From Thermoanaerobacterales bacterium (GTDB lineage Bacteria; Actinomycetota; Acidimicrobiia; Acidimicrobiales; JACDCH01): 40,701 nucleotides of DNA. Below the pieces are notes generated by a model. It did no database searches. It was not told the origin of the DNA and was given only the letters and a program-made list of their open reading frames with translations. Positions 8,338 to 15,534 of the stretch are shown piece after piece; position 1 is the first letter of the stretch; the number at the start of each line of letters is the position of its first letter. The stretch is taken from assembly GCA_017577565.1 (NCBI GenBank), contig PKRH01000011.1:1-40701 (forward strand). The letters run 5' to 3'. Position numbers and translations under genes: made by a program.

Positions 8338-8360
8338 AGGCTAGGACCGCCCGGTAGTGT
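8338..8360. promoter_or_regulatory. divergent promoters of mshD and nth
   Basis: TAGCCT (8343-8338, minus) is 7 nt from GTG 8331; TAGTGT (8355-8360, plus) is 8 nt from ATG 8368. Confidence 0.6.
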
Positions 8361-8367
8361 CCGGGCG

Positions 8368-9027
8368 ATGGCCACCGCTCGCCCCCGCAGCCCCAAGGGC
8401 CGGGCCCGGGTCGTCGCCGAGCGCCTCGCACGCGAGTACCCGGGCACGGCGAAGGAGCTGTGCGCGCTCCAGCACCGCAACGCCTACGAGCTGCTCACCG
8501 CCACGATCCTGTCGGCCCAGACGACCGACGAGCGGGTGAACATGGTGACGCCCACCCTGTTCGCCAAGTACCCGACCCCCCACGACCTCGCCGCCGCCGA
8601 CCCCGCCGAGGTCGAGGAGATCATCCGGACGACCGGCTTCTACCGCAACAAGGCCCGCAGCATCATCGGCATGGCCACCGCCCTCGTGGAGCGGTTCGGC
8701 GGCGAGGTGCCCCACAAGATGTCCGACCTCGTCACCATCCCCGGGGTCGGGCGCAAGACGGCCAACGTCGTGCGCAGCGTCGCCCTCGGGCTGCCGGGCC
8801 TGCCGGTCGACACCCACGTGCTGCGGCTGTCCCGGCGCCTCGGGCTGACCGAGCAGACCGACCCGGTGAAGGTCGAGCTCGAGCTGAACCCGATGGTCAG
8901 GGCCGGCGAGCGGGGGGTGCTCAGCCTGCGGCTGATCCTGCACGGCCGGGCGGTGTGCAAGGCCCGCAAGCCCCGCTGCGACGTCTGCGTGCTGGCCGAC
9001 ATCTGCCCCTCGGCGTTCGCGGTGTGA
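8368..9027 (+). CDS. nth: endonuclease III (DNA glycosylase/AP lyase)
   Basis: Base-excision-repair glycosylase and AP lyase for oxidised pyrimidines. The 219-residue product shows the helix-hairpin-helix IPGVGRKTANVV with the catalytic Lys, the catalytic Asp in VDTHVLRLSRRLGL, and a C-terminal [4Fe-4S] motif with C-x6-C-x2-C-x5-C spacing ending in ADIC. LSAQTTDERVN near residue 50 is also typical. The ATG at 8368 is 8 nt after TAGTGT (8355-8360). In M. tuberculosis nth sits elsewhere, so its position before a 6C-like RNA and the his genes is local to this lineage. Confidence 0.95.
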   Translation: MATARPRSPKGRARVVAERLAREYPGTAKELCALQHRNAYELLTATILSAQTTDERVNMVTPTLFAKYPTPHDLAAADPAEVEEIIRTTGFYRNKARSIIGMATALVERFGGEVPHKMSDLVTIPGVGRKTANVVRSVALGLPGLPVDTHVLRLSRRLGLTEQTDPVKVELELNPMVRAGERGVLSLRLILHGRAVCKARKPRCDVCVLADICPSAFAV

Positions 9028-9067
9028 TCCCACGGTCGCCGGCGCGCGACCGGCGGCGCCGACGGGG

Positions 9068-9073
9068 TAGGGT
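9068..9073 (+). promoter_or_regulatory. -10 box of the 6C-like RNA
   Basis: TAGGGT, 7 nt before the predicted RNA 5' end. No clear -35 hexamer is seen about 17 bp upstream. Confidence 0.6.
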
Positions 9074-9079
9074 GGAGGG

Positions 9080-9173
9080 TGACCAGGTTCCCGCCACCTG
9101 GTACAGAGCGACGTCGGGATCCGCCGCCCGATGTCGCCGCGACGGCGCCCCGTCGGGGCGCCGTCGTCGTTTT
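9080..9173 (+). ncRNA. small RNA, 6C-like (two C-rich-loop hairpins plus terminator)
   Basis: An RNA gene of about 94 nt. TAGGGT (9068-9073) predicts a start near 9080. Hairpin 1 pairs 9082-9088 with 9096-9102 (7 bp, perfect) around the loop TCCCGCC. Hairpin 2 pairs 9108-9118 with 9127-9137 (11 bp, one G-U) around ATCCGCCG. The third is an 11-bp intrinsic terminator. Actinobacterial 6C RNA is known for two hairpins whose loops each hold at least six cytosines; the order and the short linker agree, but here a G interrupts both C runs. The reading frame crossing it (GTG 9079) runs opposite the 63-residue gene and through the terminator, so I treat the region as non-coding. Family membership is judged from memory; a covariance-model search would decide. 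Confidence 0.65.
9141..9173 (+). terminator. intrinsic terminator of the 6C-like RNA
   Basis: Perfect 11-bp GC-rich stem (9141-9151 with 9155-9165), a 3-nt GTC loop, then GTCGTTTT. It is the only clear hairpin plus T-tract that I see in the window, which itself marks this spot as the end of an independent transcript. Confidence 0.85.
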
Positions 9174-9195
9174 CCCGCCGGCCGCCCCCGACGCG

Positions 9196-9387
9196 TCAGC
9201 CCATGGCCCGCAGCACCCGGTCGAGCTTGCGGGCCGCGGTGAGCAGCGACCGCTCGACCTCGTAGAGGCCGTCGGCGACGTCGTCGCGGGGCGAGCCCCG
9301 GTAGCGGTCGGCGGTCGCCGTGATGCGGCGGGTCAGCTCGTCGAGGGAGGTGGCCAGGGCGGACAGCTCGGCCCGGTCGCTTTCCAT
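9196..9387 (-). CDS. small conserved-looking helical protein, 63 residues, unknown function
   Basis: I do not recognise a family. The product begins MESDRAELSALATSLDELTRRI and continues as two amphipathic helices with regular Leu/Ala spacing (residues 1-28 and 35-62), a likely small coiled coil, with no Cys, signal peptide or membrane segment. Support for reality: an ATG 8 nt after TAGAAC (9400-9395), a fair -10 box; codon bias like that of the neighbours; and divergent placement from hisD with promoters 11 bp apart. The gene is convergent with the 6C-like RNA, whose terminator ends about 20 bp beyond its stop. It could be a regulator partner or structural helper; no function is assigned. Confidence 0.6.
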   Translation of the reverse strand: MESDRAELSALATSLDELTRRITATADRYRGSPRDDVADGLYEVERSLLTAARKLDRVLRAMG

Positions 9388-9394
9388 GCCGGGG

Positions 9395-9417
9395 GTTCTA
9401 GCGGACGCCGGTAGCGT
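9395..9417. promoter_or_regulatory. divergent promoters of the 63-residue gene and hisD
   Basis: TAGAAC (9400-9395, minus) is 8 nt from ATG 9387; TAGCGT (9412-9417, plus) is 9 nt from GTG 9426. Confidence 0.5.
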
Positions 9418-9425
9418 TGCCTGAC

Positions 9426-10733
9426 GTGCTCCGCCGTCTCGACCTGCGCGGGACCGGCACCGCCGACCTCCGTCGCCGGCTGCCGCGGCCCGCGGCCCAG
9501 ACAGAACCGCCCGTGGAGGAGGTGCGCGCCGTCCTCGCCGAGGTGCGCGAGCGCGGCGACGCCGCCCTGCGCGACTTCGCCGCCCGCTACGACGGGGTCG
9601 AGCTCGACGACCTCCGGGTGTCGCCCGACGAGGTCGCCCGGGCGCTGGAGGAGATCCCGGCCGACCTGCGGGCCGCGCTCGAGGTGGCGCACGCCAACAT
9701 CGCCGCCTACCACACCGCCCAGCTGGGCGACGAGGTCGTCCACCGCAACGGCGCCGTCGAGGTCCGCGAGGTCGTGCGGCCGGTCGACCGGGCCGGCTGC
9801 TACGTGCCCAGCGCGCTGGCCCCGCTGGCGTCGACGGCGCTCATGACGGTGGTGCCCGCCAAGGTCGCCGGCGTGCCGGAGGTCGTGCTGGTCAGCCCGG
9901 CCCGGCCGGACGGGTCCGTGCCGGCCGGCATCCTCGCCGCCGCGGCGCTGGCCGGCGCCGACGAGGTCTACCGGGTCGGCGGGCCGGCGGCGATCGCCGC
10001 CCTGGCCTTCGGCACCGAGTCGATCCGGCCGGTCGACGTCATCGTCGGGCCGGGCTCGGCCCGGGTGGCCCAGGCCAAGCGCGAGGTCGCCGGCCTCGGG
10101 CTCGTCGGCGTGCCGTCGTCGTTCGCCGGCCCGTCCGAGGTCGTCGTCGTGGCCGACGCCTCGACGCCCCCGGAGCTGGCCGCCATCGACGTCGTCGTCC
10201 AGGCCGAGCACGGCCCGGACGGGCTCGCCTGGCTCGTCACCTGGGACGAGTCGGTGGCCGACGCCGTGGTCGCCGAGGTCGAGCGGCTGGTGCCCGCCTC
10301 GCCCCGGCGGGAGCACCTCGAGGCGACGCTGGCCGAGGGTGGCCACGCCGTGGTGTGCGACGACCCCGAGCAGGCCCTGGCGGTGGCCAACGCCATCGCG
10401 CCCGAGCACCTCGAGCTGCTCGTCGAGGACGCCGCCGCGCTGGTGCCGCTGGTGCGGCACGCCGGCGCGGTGTTCTGCGGCCCGATGGCGCCGGCCTCGA
10501 TCGGCGACTACGTCGCCGGGCCCAACCACGTGCTGCCCACCTTCGGCTCGGCGCGCTTCGCCGGGGCGCTGCGGGTCGACGACTTCCGCAAGCACGTCCA
10601 CGTCGTGACCGTCGGCGAGGAGGGCCTGGCCCAGGTGGCCCCGCACGTCGTGGCCCTGGCCGAGTACGAGGGGCTGCCCGCCCACGCCGAGTCGGTCCGC
10701 CTGCGGCAGGCGGCGGCGAGGGGGTCGGCGTGA
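9426..10733 (+). CDS. hisD: histidinol dehydrogenase
   Basis: Oxidises L-histidinol to L-histidine in two NAD-dependent steps; zinc enzyme, cytoplasmic. The 435-residue product has the zinc ligands in VVQAEHG (Gln/His), SIGDY (Asp) and GLPAHAESVRLR (His), and the catalytic Glu-His of IAPEHLELL. One motif is unusual: the family GID-x-x-AGPSE loop is replaced by LVGVPSSFAGPSE, and GPGN by GPGS. The GTG at 9426 is 9 nt after TAGCGT (9412-9417); an in-frame TTG at 9417 overlaps that box and is rejected. First gene of a coupled hisD-hisC-hisB operon. Confidence 0.93.
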   Translation: MLRRLDLRGTGTADLRRRLPRPAAQTEPPVEEVRAVLAEVRERGDAALRDFAARYDGVELDDLRVSPDEVARALEEIPADLRAALEVAHANIAAYHTAQLGDEVVHRNGAVEVREVVRPVDRAGCYVPSALAPLASTALMTVVPAKVAGVPEVVLVSPARPDGSVPAGILAAAALAGADEVYRVGGPAAIAALAFGTESIRPVDVIVGPGSARVAQAKREVAGLGLVGVPSSFAGPSEVVVVADASTPPELAAIDVVVQAEHGPDGLAWLVTWDESVADAVVAEVERLVPASPRREHLEATLAEGGHAVVCDDPEQALAVANAIAPEHLELLVEDAAALVPLVRHAGAVFCGPMAPASIGDYVAGPNHVLPTFGSARFAGALRVDDFRKHVHVVTVGEEGLAQVAPHVVALAEYEGLPAHAESVRLRQAAARGSA

Positions 10734-11788
10734 CCGTCGAGCCCCGCCCCGACGTCGCCCTCATGCCGGGCTACCACTCGCCGCAGCTCGACGTGGCGGT
10801 CCGGCTGAACACCAACGAGGCGCCCGAGCCGCCGCCGCCGGCGTTCGTCGAGCGGCTGGCCGAGGAGGTGCGCCGCGTCCGCTGGAACCGGTACCCCGAC
10901 CGGTCCTACACCGCCCTGCGGACCGCGCTCGCCGAGCTGCACGGGGTGGCGCCCGACCAGGTGTTCGCGGCCAACGGCTCCAACGAGGTGCTGCAGACCC
11001 TGCTGCTCGCCTACGGCGGGCCGGGGCGCACGGCCGCGGTGTTCGAGCCGACGTACGCGCTGCACGGCCACATCGCCCGCATCACCGGGACCGCCGTCTG
11101 CACCGGCGAGCGGGCCGCCGACCTCACCCTCGACCTCGACGAGGTCCGCCGGGTGCTCGAGGCGCACGAGCCGGTGGTCACGTTCCTGTGCTCGCCCAAC
11201 AACCCGACCGGTCTGGTCGAGCCGCCGGAGGCGGTGGCCGCGGTCGCCGACCTGGCGCCGGGCCTGCTGGTCGTGGACGAGGCCTACGGGCAGTTCGCCC
11301 GCTGGTCGGCGCTCGAGCTCGTGGACGAGGGGCGGGACGTCGTCGTCACCCGCACGTTCTCCAAGACCTGGTCGATGGCGGCCGGCCGGCTCGGCTACCT
11401 CGTCGGGCCGTCGTGGCTCGTCGCCGAGCTGGACAAGGTCGTGCTGCCCTACCACCTCGACGCCGTCACCCAGGTGGCGGGCACCCTGGCCGTCGCCCAC
11501 GTCGAGGAGATGGAGGCCCGGGTGGCCCGGCTGGTCGAGGAGCGGGGACGGCTGCTCGCCGCGCTGCGCGAGCTGCCGGTCGACGTCTGGCCCTCGGAGG
11601 CCAACTTCGTGCTGTTCCGGCCCCGGGAGCGCTCGGGCGACGAGGTGTGGAAGGCCCTCGTCGAGCGCTCGGTCCTGGTGCGGAACTGCTCGTCCTGGCC
11701 TCGCCTCGACGGCTGCCTGCGTGTCACGATCGGCACGCCCGCCGAGGACGACGCCTTCCTGTCCGCCCTGCGCGAGGTGCTCACATGA
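10730..11788 (+). CDS. hisC: histidinol-phosphate aminotransferase
   Basis: PLP-dependent class-II-type aminotransferase giving histidinol phosphate from imidazole-acetol phosphate. The 352-residue product has LNTNEAPEPPP near its N-terminus, ANGSNEVLQTLLLAYGGPG, CSPNNPTG, VVDEAYGQF and the PLP-lysine motif TFSKTWSMAAGRLGY, then RVTIGTPAEDDAFL at the C-terminus. The GTG start overlaps the hisD stop (GTGA) and the stop overlaps the hisB start (ATGA), so the three genes are translationally coupled. Aromatic aminotransferases are similar, but the operon context settles the role. Confidence 0.94.
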   Translation: MTVEPRPDVALMPGYHSPQLDVAVRLNTNEAPEPPPPAFVERLAEEVRRVRWNRYPDRSYTALRTALAELHGVAPDQVFAANGSNEVLQTLLLAYGGPGRTAAVFEPTYALHGHIARITGTAVCTGERAADLTLDLDEVRRVLEAHEPVVTFLCSPNNPTGLVEPPEAVAAVADLAPGLLVVDEAYGQFARWSALELVDEGRDVVVTRTFSKTWSMAAGRLGYLVGPSWLVAELDKVVLPYHLDAVTQVAGTLAVAHVEEMEARVARLVEERGRLLAALRELPVDVWPSEANFVLFRPRERSGDEVWKALVERSVLVRNCSSWPRLDGCLRVTIGTPAEDDAFLSALREVLT

Positions 11789-12384
11789 CCCGCTCCGCCA
11801 GCCGCCGCCGCACCACCCGCGAGACCTCGGTGGCCGTCGCGCTCGACCTCGACGGCCCGGAGGGCAAGGTCCACGCGGCCACCGGGCTGCCGTTCTTCGA
11901 CCACATGCTCGACCAGCTCGGGCGGCACGGCGGGTTCGACCTCGTCGTCGAGGCGCAGGGCGACCTCGAGGTCGACGGCCACCACACGATCGAGGACGTG
12001 GCCATCGTCCTCGGGGAGTGCTTCCGGGAGGCGCTGGGCGACAAGGCGGGGATCCGCCGCTTCGCCAGCGGCCTGTTCCCGCTCGACGAGGCGCTCGTCG
12101 AGGTGGCGCTCGACGTGTCCGGCCGCCCGTACCTCGCCTACGACGTTCCGATCGGCCAGGTCCTCCCGCTCGGCGACCCGCCGTTCAACCCCGAGATGGC
12201 CGAGCACTTCTGGCAGTCGTTCGCCACCAACGCGGGCATCACCCTGCACGTCACCCGGCGGGCCGGGCGCAACACCCACCACGTGATCGAGGCGTCCTTC
12301 AAGGGCGTGGCCCGCTGCCTGCGGGACGCCGTCCGGGTCGAGGGCAGGGGCGTGCCCTCGACGAAGGGCACGCTGTCGGGCTGA
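11785..12384 (+). CDS. hisB: imidazoleglycerol-phosphate dehydratase
   Basis: Manganese-dependent dehydratase of histidine synthesis (step 6). The 199-residue single-domain form carries FFDHMLDQLGRHG, the metal-binding DGHHTIEDVAIVLGE, and the second half of the internal repeat, NTHHVIEASFKGVARCLRDAV. There is no fused histidinol-phosphatase domain, as usual in actinobacteria. The ATG is fixed by the ATGA overlap with hisC. It ends the hisDCB unit, 28 bp before the stop of the opposite-strand propeller gene. Confidence 0.95.
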   Translation: MTRSASRRRTTRETSVAVALDLDGPEGKVHAATGLPFFDHMLDQLGRHGGFDLVVEAQGDLEVDGHHTIEDVAIVLGECFREALGDKAGIRRFASGLFPLDEALVEVALDVSGRPYLAYDVPIGQVLPLGDPPFNPEMAEHFWQSFATNAGITLHVTRRAGRNTHHVIEASFKGVARCLRDAVRVEGRGVPSTKGTLSG

Positions 12385-12392
12385 CGCCCCCG

Positions 12393-12410
12393 CCGGGCCC
12401 GCCGGCCCGG
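12393..12410. terminator. stem-loop between convergent genes
   Basis: A perfect 7-bp inverted repeat (12393-12399 with 12404-12410, 4-nt loop) fills the gap between hisB and the propeller gene. No T-tract; possible bidirectional terminator. Confidence 0.4.
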
Positions 12411-12412
12411 GC

Positions 12413-13300
12413 TCAGGCGGCGAAGCTCACGCAGCGCACCCCGGGGAGGGCGGTGGCCAGCGTGCGCCACGTCGCGCCGGCGTCCTCGGACAGGTGGACG
12501 TCGCCCGTCGGCGTGCCGACGGCCACCAGCTCGCCCACGGCGGCCAGCTCGAAGGTGTCGACGTTGTAGGGGAGCGAGGCGGGCAGGCCGTCGCCGTCGT
12601 CGCTGCCGCAGCGGGTGAAGGGGGCCTCGGGGTCGTCGAGCGGGCGGCGGTAGACGGCGGCCTCCCGGGTCGCGGGCCCGGTCGAGGCGCTGGCGAGCAG
12701 CCAGCCGTCCGCGATGGCGACGGCCCGGCAGTAGGGCGCGTGCAGGCCCGCGTCGCTCCAGTGCCACGTGTCCCCGCCGTCGCGGCTCACGCCCACGCCG
12801 ACGGCCGCGGCGACGGCCAGGACGTCCTCGGCGTAGGTGACCTGGTGGTTGTCGGCGTCGGCCTCGACGACCTCGACCCAGGTGTCGTCGTCGCGGCGCC
12901 ACACCCCGCCCACGTGGACCCCCGCGACCGGGCCGGTGGGCCCGAGGGTGAGCGACCGGGTGTCCGGCGGGCCGCCCCACGGCGTCGTCCAGGACGACCG
13001 CTGGGGCAGGGTGTCGAAGGCGGCGTCGCGCTCGACCCCCTCCGGCCCGCCGACGGTCACGATGCGGGCGTCGGTCGTGCCCACCAGCGCCCGGCCGCCG
13101 TCGAGGGCCTGGACGCACCGGGGGGCCAGCCCGTCGGGGAGGTCGACCGGCGAGCCGCTGTCGAGGTTCACCACCTTGCCGCCGGCGATGGCCCAGTCGC
13201 CGGACACCGCGACGACGTCCGACCCGGGCAGCGCCCGGCGCTCGACCGTGCCGTCGAGCGCGAGCTCGACGACGCCGTCCCCGGTTCCGACGATGATCAC
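12413..13300 (-). CDS. BNR/Ycf48-like beta-propeller protein
   Basis: A 295-residue predicted beta-propeller with no signal peptide. It has two clear Asp-box (BNR) motifs, SRDGGDTW (about residue 178) and SEDAGATW (about residue 276), plus repeated short beta-strand blocks such as VGTTDARIVTVGG and VAVGTPTGDVHL. Proteins of this type are annotated as sialidase-like or WD40/YVTN repeat proteins; no catalytic residue is recognisable, so a binding or scaffold role is more likely than hydrolysis. The GTG at 13300 is 7 nt after CATCCT (13312-13307). It lies on the opposite strand between hisB and hisH and so splits the his locus. Confidence 0.78.
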   Translation of the reverse strand: MIIVGTGDGVVELALDGTVERRALPGSDVVAVSGDWAIAGGKVVNLDSGSPVDLPDGLAPRCVQALDGGRALVGTTDARIVTVGGPEGVERDAAFDTLPQRSSWTTPWGGPPDTRSLTLGPTGPVAGVHVGGVWRRDDDTWVEVVEADADNHQVTYAEDVLAVAAAVGVGVSRDGGDTWHWSDAGLHAPYCRAVAIADGWLLASASTGPATREAAVYRRPLDDPEAPFTRCGSDDGDGLPASLPYNVDTFELAAVGELVAVGTPTGDVHLSEDAGATWRTLATALPGVRCVSFAA

Positions 13301-13306
13301 CGCGCC

Positions 13307-13396
13307 AGGATGCCGGACGGCGGCCCGCTCGTCACATCGCCCGGGCGCCGGCCGCCGGGGAACGGTTCGGGCGCCGGGGCGGGCCGGCCGTAGGAT
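13307..13396. promoter_or_regulatory. divergent promoters of the propeller gene and hisH
   Basis: CATCCT (13312-13307, minus) is 7 nt from GTG 13300; TAGGAT (13391-13396, plus) is 9 nt from ATG 13405. Confidence 0.5.
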
Positions 13397-13404
13397 GCCC
13401 TGCG

Positions 13405-14028
13405 ATGCCCCTCATCGCCGTCCTCGACTACGGCATCGGCAACCTGCACTCGGCCCAGAAGGCGCTGCAGCACCTGGGCGCCGACGCCCGGCTCACCGCG
13501 GACCCCGCGGTGGTCCGCGACGCCGCGGGCGTCGTCCTGCCCGGCGTCGGCAACTTCGGCCGCTGCATGGAGGCGCTCGAGGCGGCCGGCCTCGACGACC
13601 TGGCGATCGAGTGCGCCACGTCGGGGCGCCCCTTCCTCGGCGTCTGCGTCGGCATGCAGATGCTGTTCGAGGCCTCGGAGGAGAGCCCGGACGTGCCCGG
13701 CCTGGGCGTGCTCCCCGGCACGGTCCGCCGGCTGCCCGACGGCGTCAAGCGCCCGCAGATGCAGTGGAACCGGGTGGTGCCGACCCGGCCGAGCGGGCTG
13801 CTCGCCGGGATCCCGGAGCCCATCTGGGTGTACTTCGTGCACTCCTACGCGGCCGACAGCGACGAGCACGCGGTCGCCGTGTGCGACTACGGCGGCCCGG
13901 TCGTCGCCGCCGTCGAGCGCGACGCCCTGTGGGCCACCCAGTTCCACCCCGAGAAGTCGGGCAAGGTCGGGCTGCGGATCCTGGGCAACTTCGTGCAGGC
14001 GGCCGCCGGTGCCGCCGAGGCGGCCTGA
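13405..14028 (+). CDS. hisH: imidazole glycerol phosphate synthase, glutaminase subunit
   Basis: Class-I glutamine amidotransferase that feeds ammonia to HisF. The 207-residue product has the oxyanion-hole segment VLPGVGNFGRCM, the nucleophile in FLGVCVGMQMLFE (Cys at about residue 78), and the catalytic His/Glu in ATQFHPEKSG. YFVHSYAA is also typical. The ATG at 13405 lies 9 nt after TAGGAT (13391-13396). It is followed by hisA after one base and forms an operon hisH-hisA-hisF. Confidence 0.95.
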   Translation: MPLIAVLDYGIGNLHSAQKALQHLGADARLTADPAVVRDAAGVVLPGVGNFGRCMEALEAAGLDDLAIECATSGRPFLGVCVGMQMLFEASEESPDVPGLGVLPGTVRRLPDGVKRPQMQWNRVVPTRPSGLLAGIPEPIWVYFVHSYAADSDEHAVAVCDYGGPVVAAVERDALWATQFHPEKSGKVGLRILGNFVQAAAGAAEAA

Positions 14029-14029
14029 C

Positions 14030-14773
14030 GTGGCCTTCGAGCTCTACCCGGCCATCGACCTGCGGGGCGGCCGCTGCGTCCGGCTCCTCCAGGGCGACTT
14101 CGGGCGGGAGACGGTCTACGGCGACGACCCCGTCGCCCAGGCCCGCGCCTTCGTCGCCGGCGGCGCCCGCTGGCTGCACGTCGTCGACCTCGACGCCGCC
14201 CGCACCGGCACCCCGGCCAACCGCGACGTGGTGGCCGCCATCGCCGCCGCCGTCGACGTGCCCGTCCAGGCGGGCGGGGGCGTGCGCGACGACGCCGCCG
14301 CCGACGCGCTGCTGGCCGCCGGCGTGCGCCGGGTCGTCGTCGGCACCGCGGCCCTGGAGGACCCCGACTGGGTGCGCCGCCTCGCCGCCCGCCACCCGGG
14401 GCGGGTCGCGGTGGGCCTCGACGCCCGGGGCCGCGAGGTCGCCGTCCGGGGGTGGACCGAGGGGTCGGGCCAGGACCTGGTCGAGGTGGCCCGGCGCTTC
14501 GACGACGCCGGCGTCGCCGCGCTGGTGGTCACCGAGATCGGCCGGGACGGCACGTTGGCCGGGCCCGACCTCGACCAGCTCGCCGCCGTGCTGGCCGCCA
14601 CCCGCCTCGACGTCGTGGCCTCCGGGGGCGTGGGCTCGCTCGACGACCTGCGGGCCCTCGCCGGCCTGGAGGTCGGCGGCCGGCGCCTGGCGGGCGCGAT
14701 CGTCGGGCGGGCGCTCTACGAGGGCGCGTTCCCCCTGTCCGCCGCTGTCGAGGTGGTGAGCAGCCGTGCGTAG
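14030..14773 (+). CDS. hisA: ProFAR isomerase HisA
   Basis: Isomerises 5'-ProFAR to PRFAR, a (beta/alpha)8 barrel. The 247-residue product has YPAIDLRGGRCVRLLQGD (catalytic Asp10), then GRETVYGDDP, VPVQAGGGVRDD, VGLDARG (second catalytic Asp) and ASGGVGSLDDL. The QGD-x-x-x-ETVY-x-DDP block is that of ordinary HisA, not the VQGEAGT-type block I recall for the bifunctional PriA of Streptomyces and Mycobacterium; a separate trpF (22579-23250) agrees. The GTG at 14030 follows the hisH stop by one base; an upstream in-frame GTG (14009) would overlap hisH. The 3' end overlaps hisF by 8 bp. Confidence 0.93.
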   Translation: MAFELYPAIDLRGGRCVRLLQGDFGRETVYGDDPVAQARAFVAGGARWLHVVDLDAARTGTPANRDVVAAIAAAVDVPVQAGGGVRDDAAADALLAAGVRRVVVGTAALEDPDWVRRLAARHPGRVAVGLDARGREVAVRGWTEGSGQDLVEVARRFDDAGVAALVVTEIGRDGTLAGPDLDQLAAVLAATRLDVVASGGVGSLDDLRALAGLEVGGRRLAGAIVGRALYEGAFPLSAAVEVVSSRA

Positions 14774-15530
14774 CATCCGCATCATCCCGTGCCTGGACGT
14801 CGACCGGGGGCGGGTGGTCAAGGGCGTCAACTTCGTCGGCCTCCGCGACGCCGGCGACCCCGTCGAGCTGGCGGCGCGCTACGACGCCGAGGGCGCCGAC
14901 GAGATCGTCTTCCTCGACATCACCGCCTCGTCCGACGGGCGCCGCACGATGGTGGACGTCGCCCGGCGCACGGCGTCGGAGGTGTTCATCCCCTTCACCG
15001 TCGGCGGCGGGGTCCGCTCGGTCGAGGACGCCCGGGACCTGCTGCGGGCCGGGGCCGAGAAGGTCTCGGTCAACACCGCCGCGGTCGAGCGGCCCCAGCT
15101 CGTCGCCGAGCTGGCCTGGGAGTTCGGGGCCCAGTGCGTCGTCGTCGCCATCGACGCCCGCCGCCGGCCCGGCGGGGGCTTCGAGGTCTACACCCACGGC
15201 GGCCGCACCCCGACGGGCATCGACGCGGTGGCGTGGGCCCGGCGGGTCGAGGGCCTGGGCGCCGGCGAGATCCTGCTCACCTCGATGGACCGCGACGGCA
15301 CCCGCGAGGGCTTCGACATCGAGCTGACCCGGGCCGTCACCGACGCCGTCGGGGTGCCGGTCATCGCCAGCGGCGGGGTGGGCACGCTCGACCACCTGGT
15401 GGCGGGGGTGGTCGAGGGCGGCGCCGACGCGGTGCTCGCCGCCTCGATCTTCCACTTCGGCGAGCACACGATCGCCGAGGCCAAGGAGGCCCTCGCCCGG
15501 GCCGGGGTGATCGTCCGCCCGGTCGTCTGA
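14766..15530 (+). CDS. hisF: imidazole glycerol phosphate synthase, cyclase subunit
   Basis: Uses ammonia from HisH to cyclise PRFAR to imidazole glycerol phosphate and AICAR. The 254-residue barrel protein has IIPCLDVDRGRVVKGVNF (catalytic Asp near residue 11), FTVGGGVRSVEDARDLL, VVAIDAR (second catalytic Asp), TGIDAVAWARRVE, LLTSMDRDGT and IASGGVGTLDH. Length is exactly usual. GTG start; GGTGAG about 6-8 nt upstream, inside hisA, may serve as ribosome site. The gene ends 4 bp before the convergent hydrolase gene. Confidence 0.96.
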   Translation: MRSIRIIPCLDVDRGRVVKGVNFVGLRDAGDPVELAARYDAEGADEIVFLDITASSDGRRTMVDVARRTASEVFIPFTVGGGVRSVEDARDLLRAGAEKVSVNTAAVERPQLVAELAWEFGAQCVVVAIDARRRPGGGFEVYTHGGRTPTGIDAVAWARRVEGLGAGEILLTSMDRDGTREGFDIELTRAVTDAVGVPVIASGGVGTLDHLVAGVVEGGADAVLAASIFHFGEHTIAEAKEALARAGVIVRPVV

Positions 15531-15534
15531 CCCC

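Noticed and set aside
9079..9414. Leaderless-looking 111-residue frame starting at GTG 9079
   Set aside because: It passes through the intrinsic terminator and lies opposite the 63-residue gene; hairpins with a G-U pair fit an RNA gene better.
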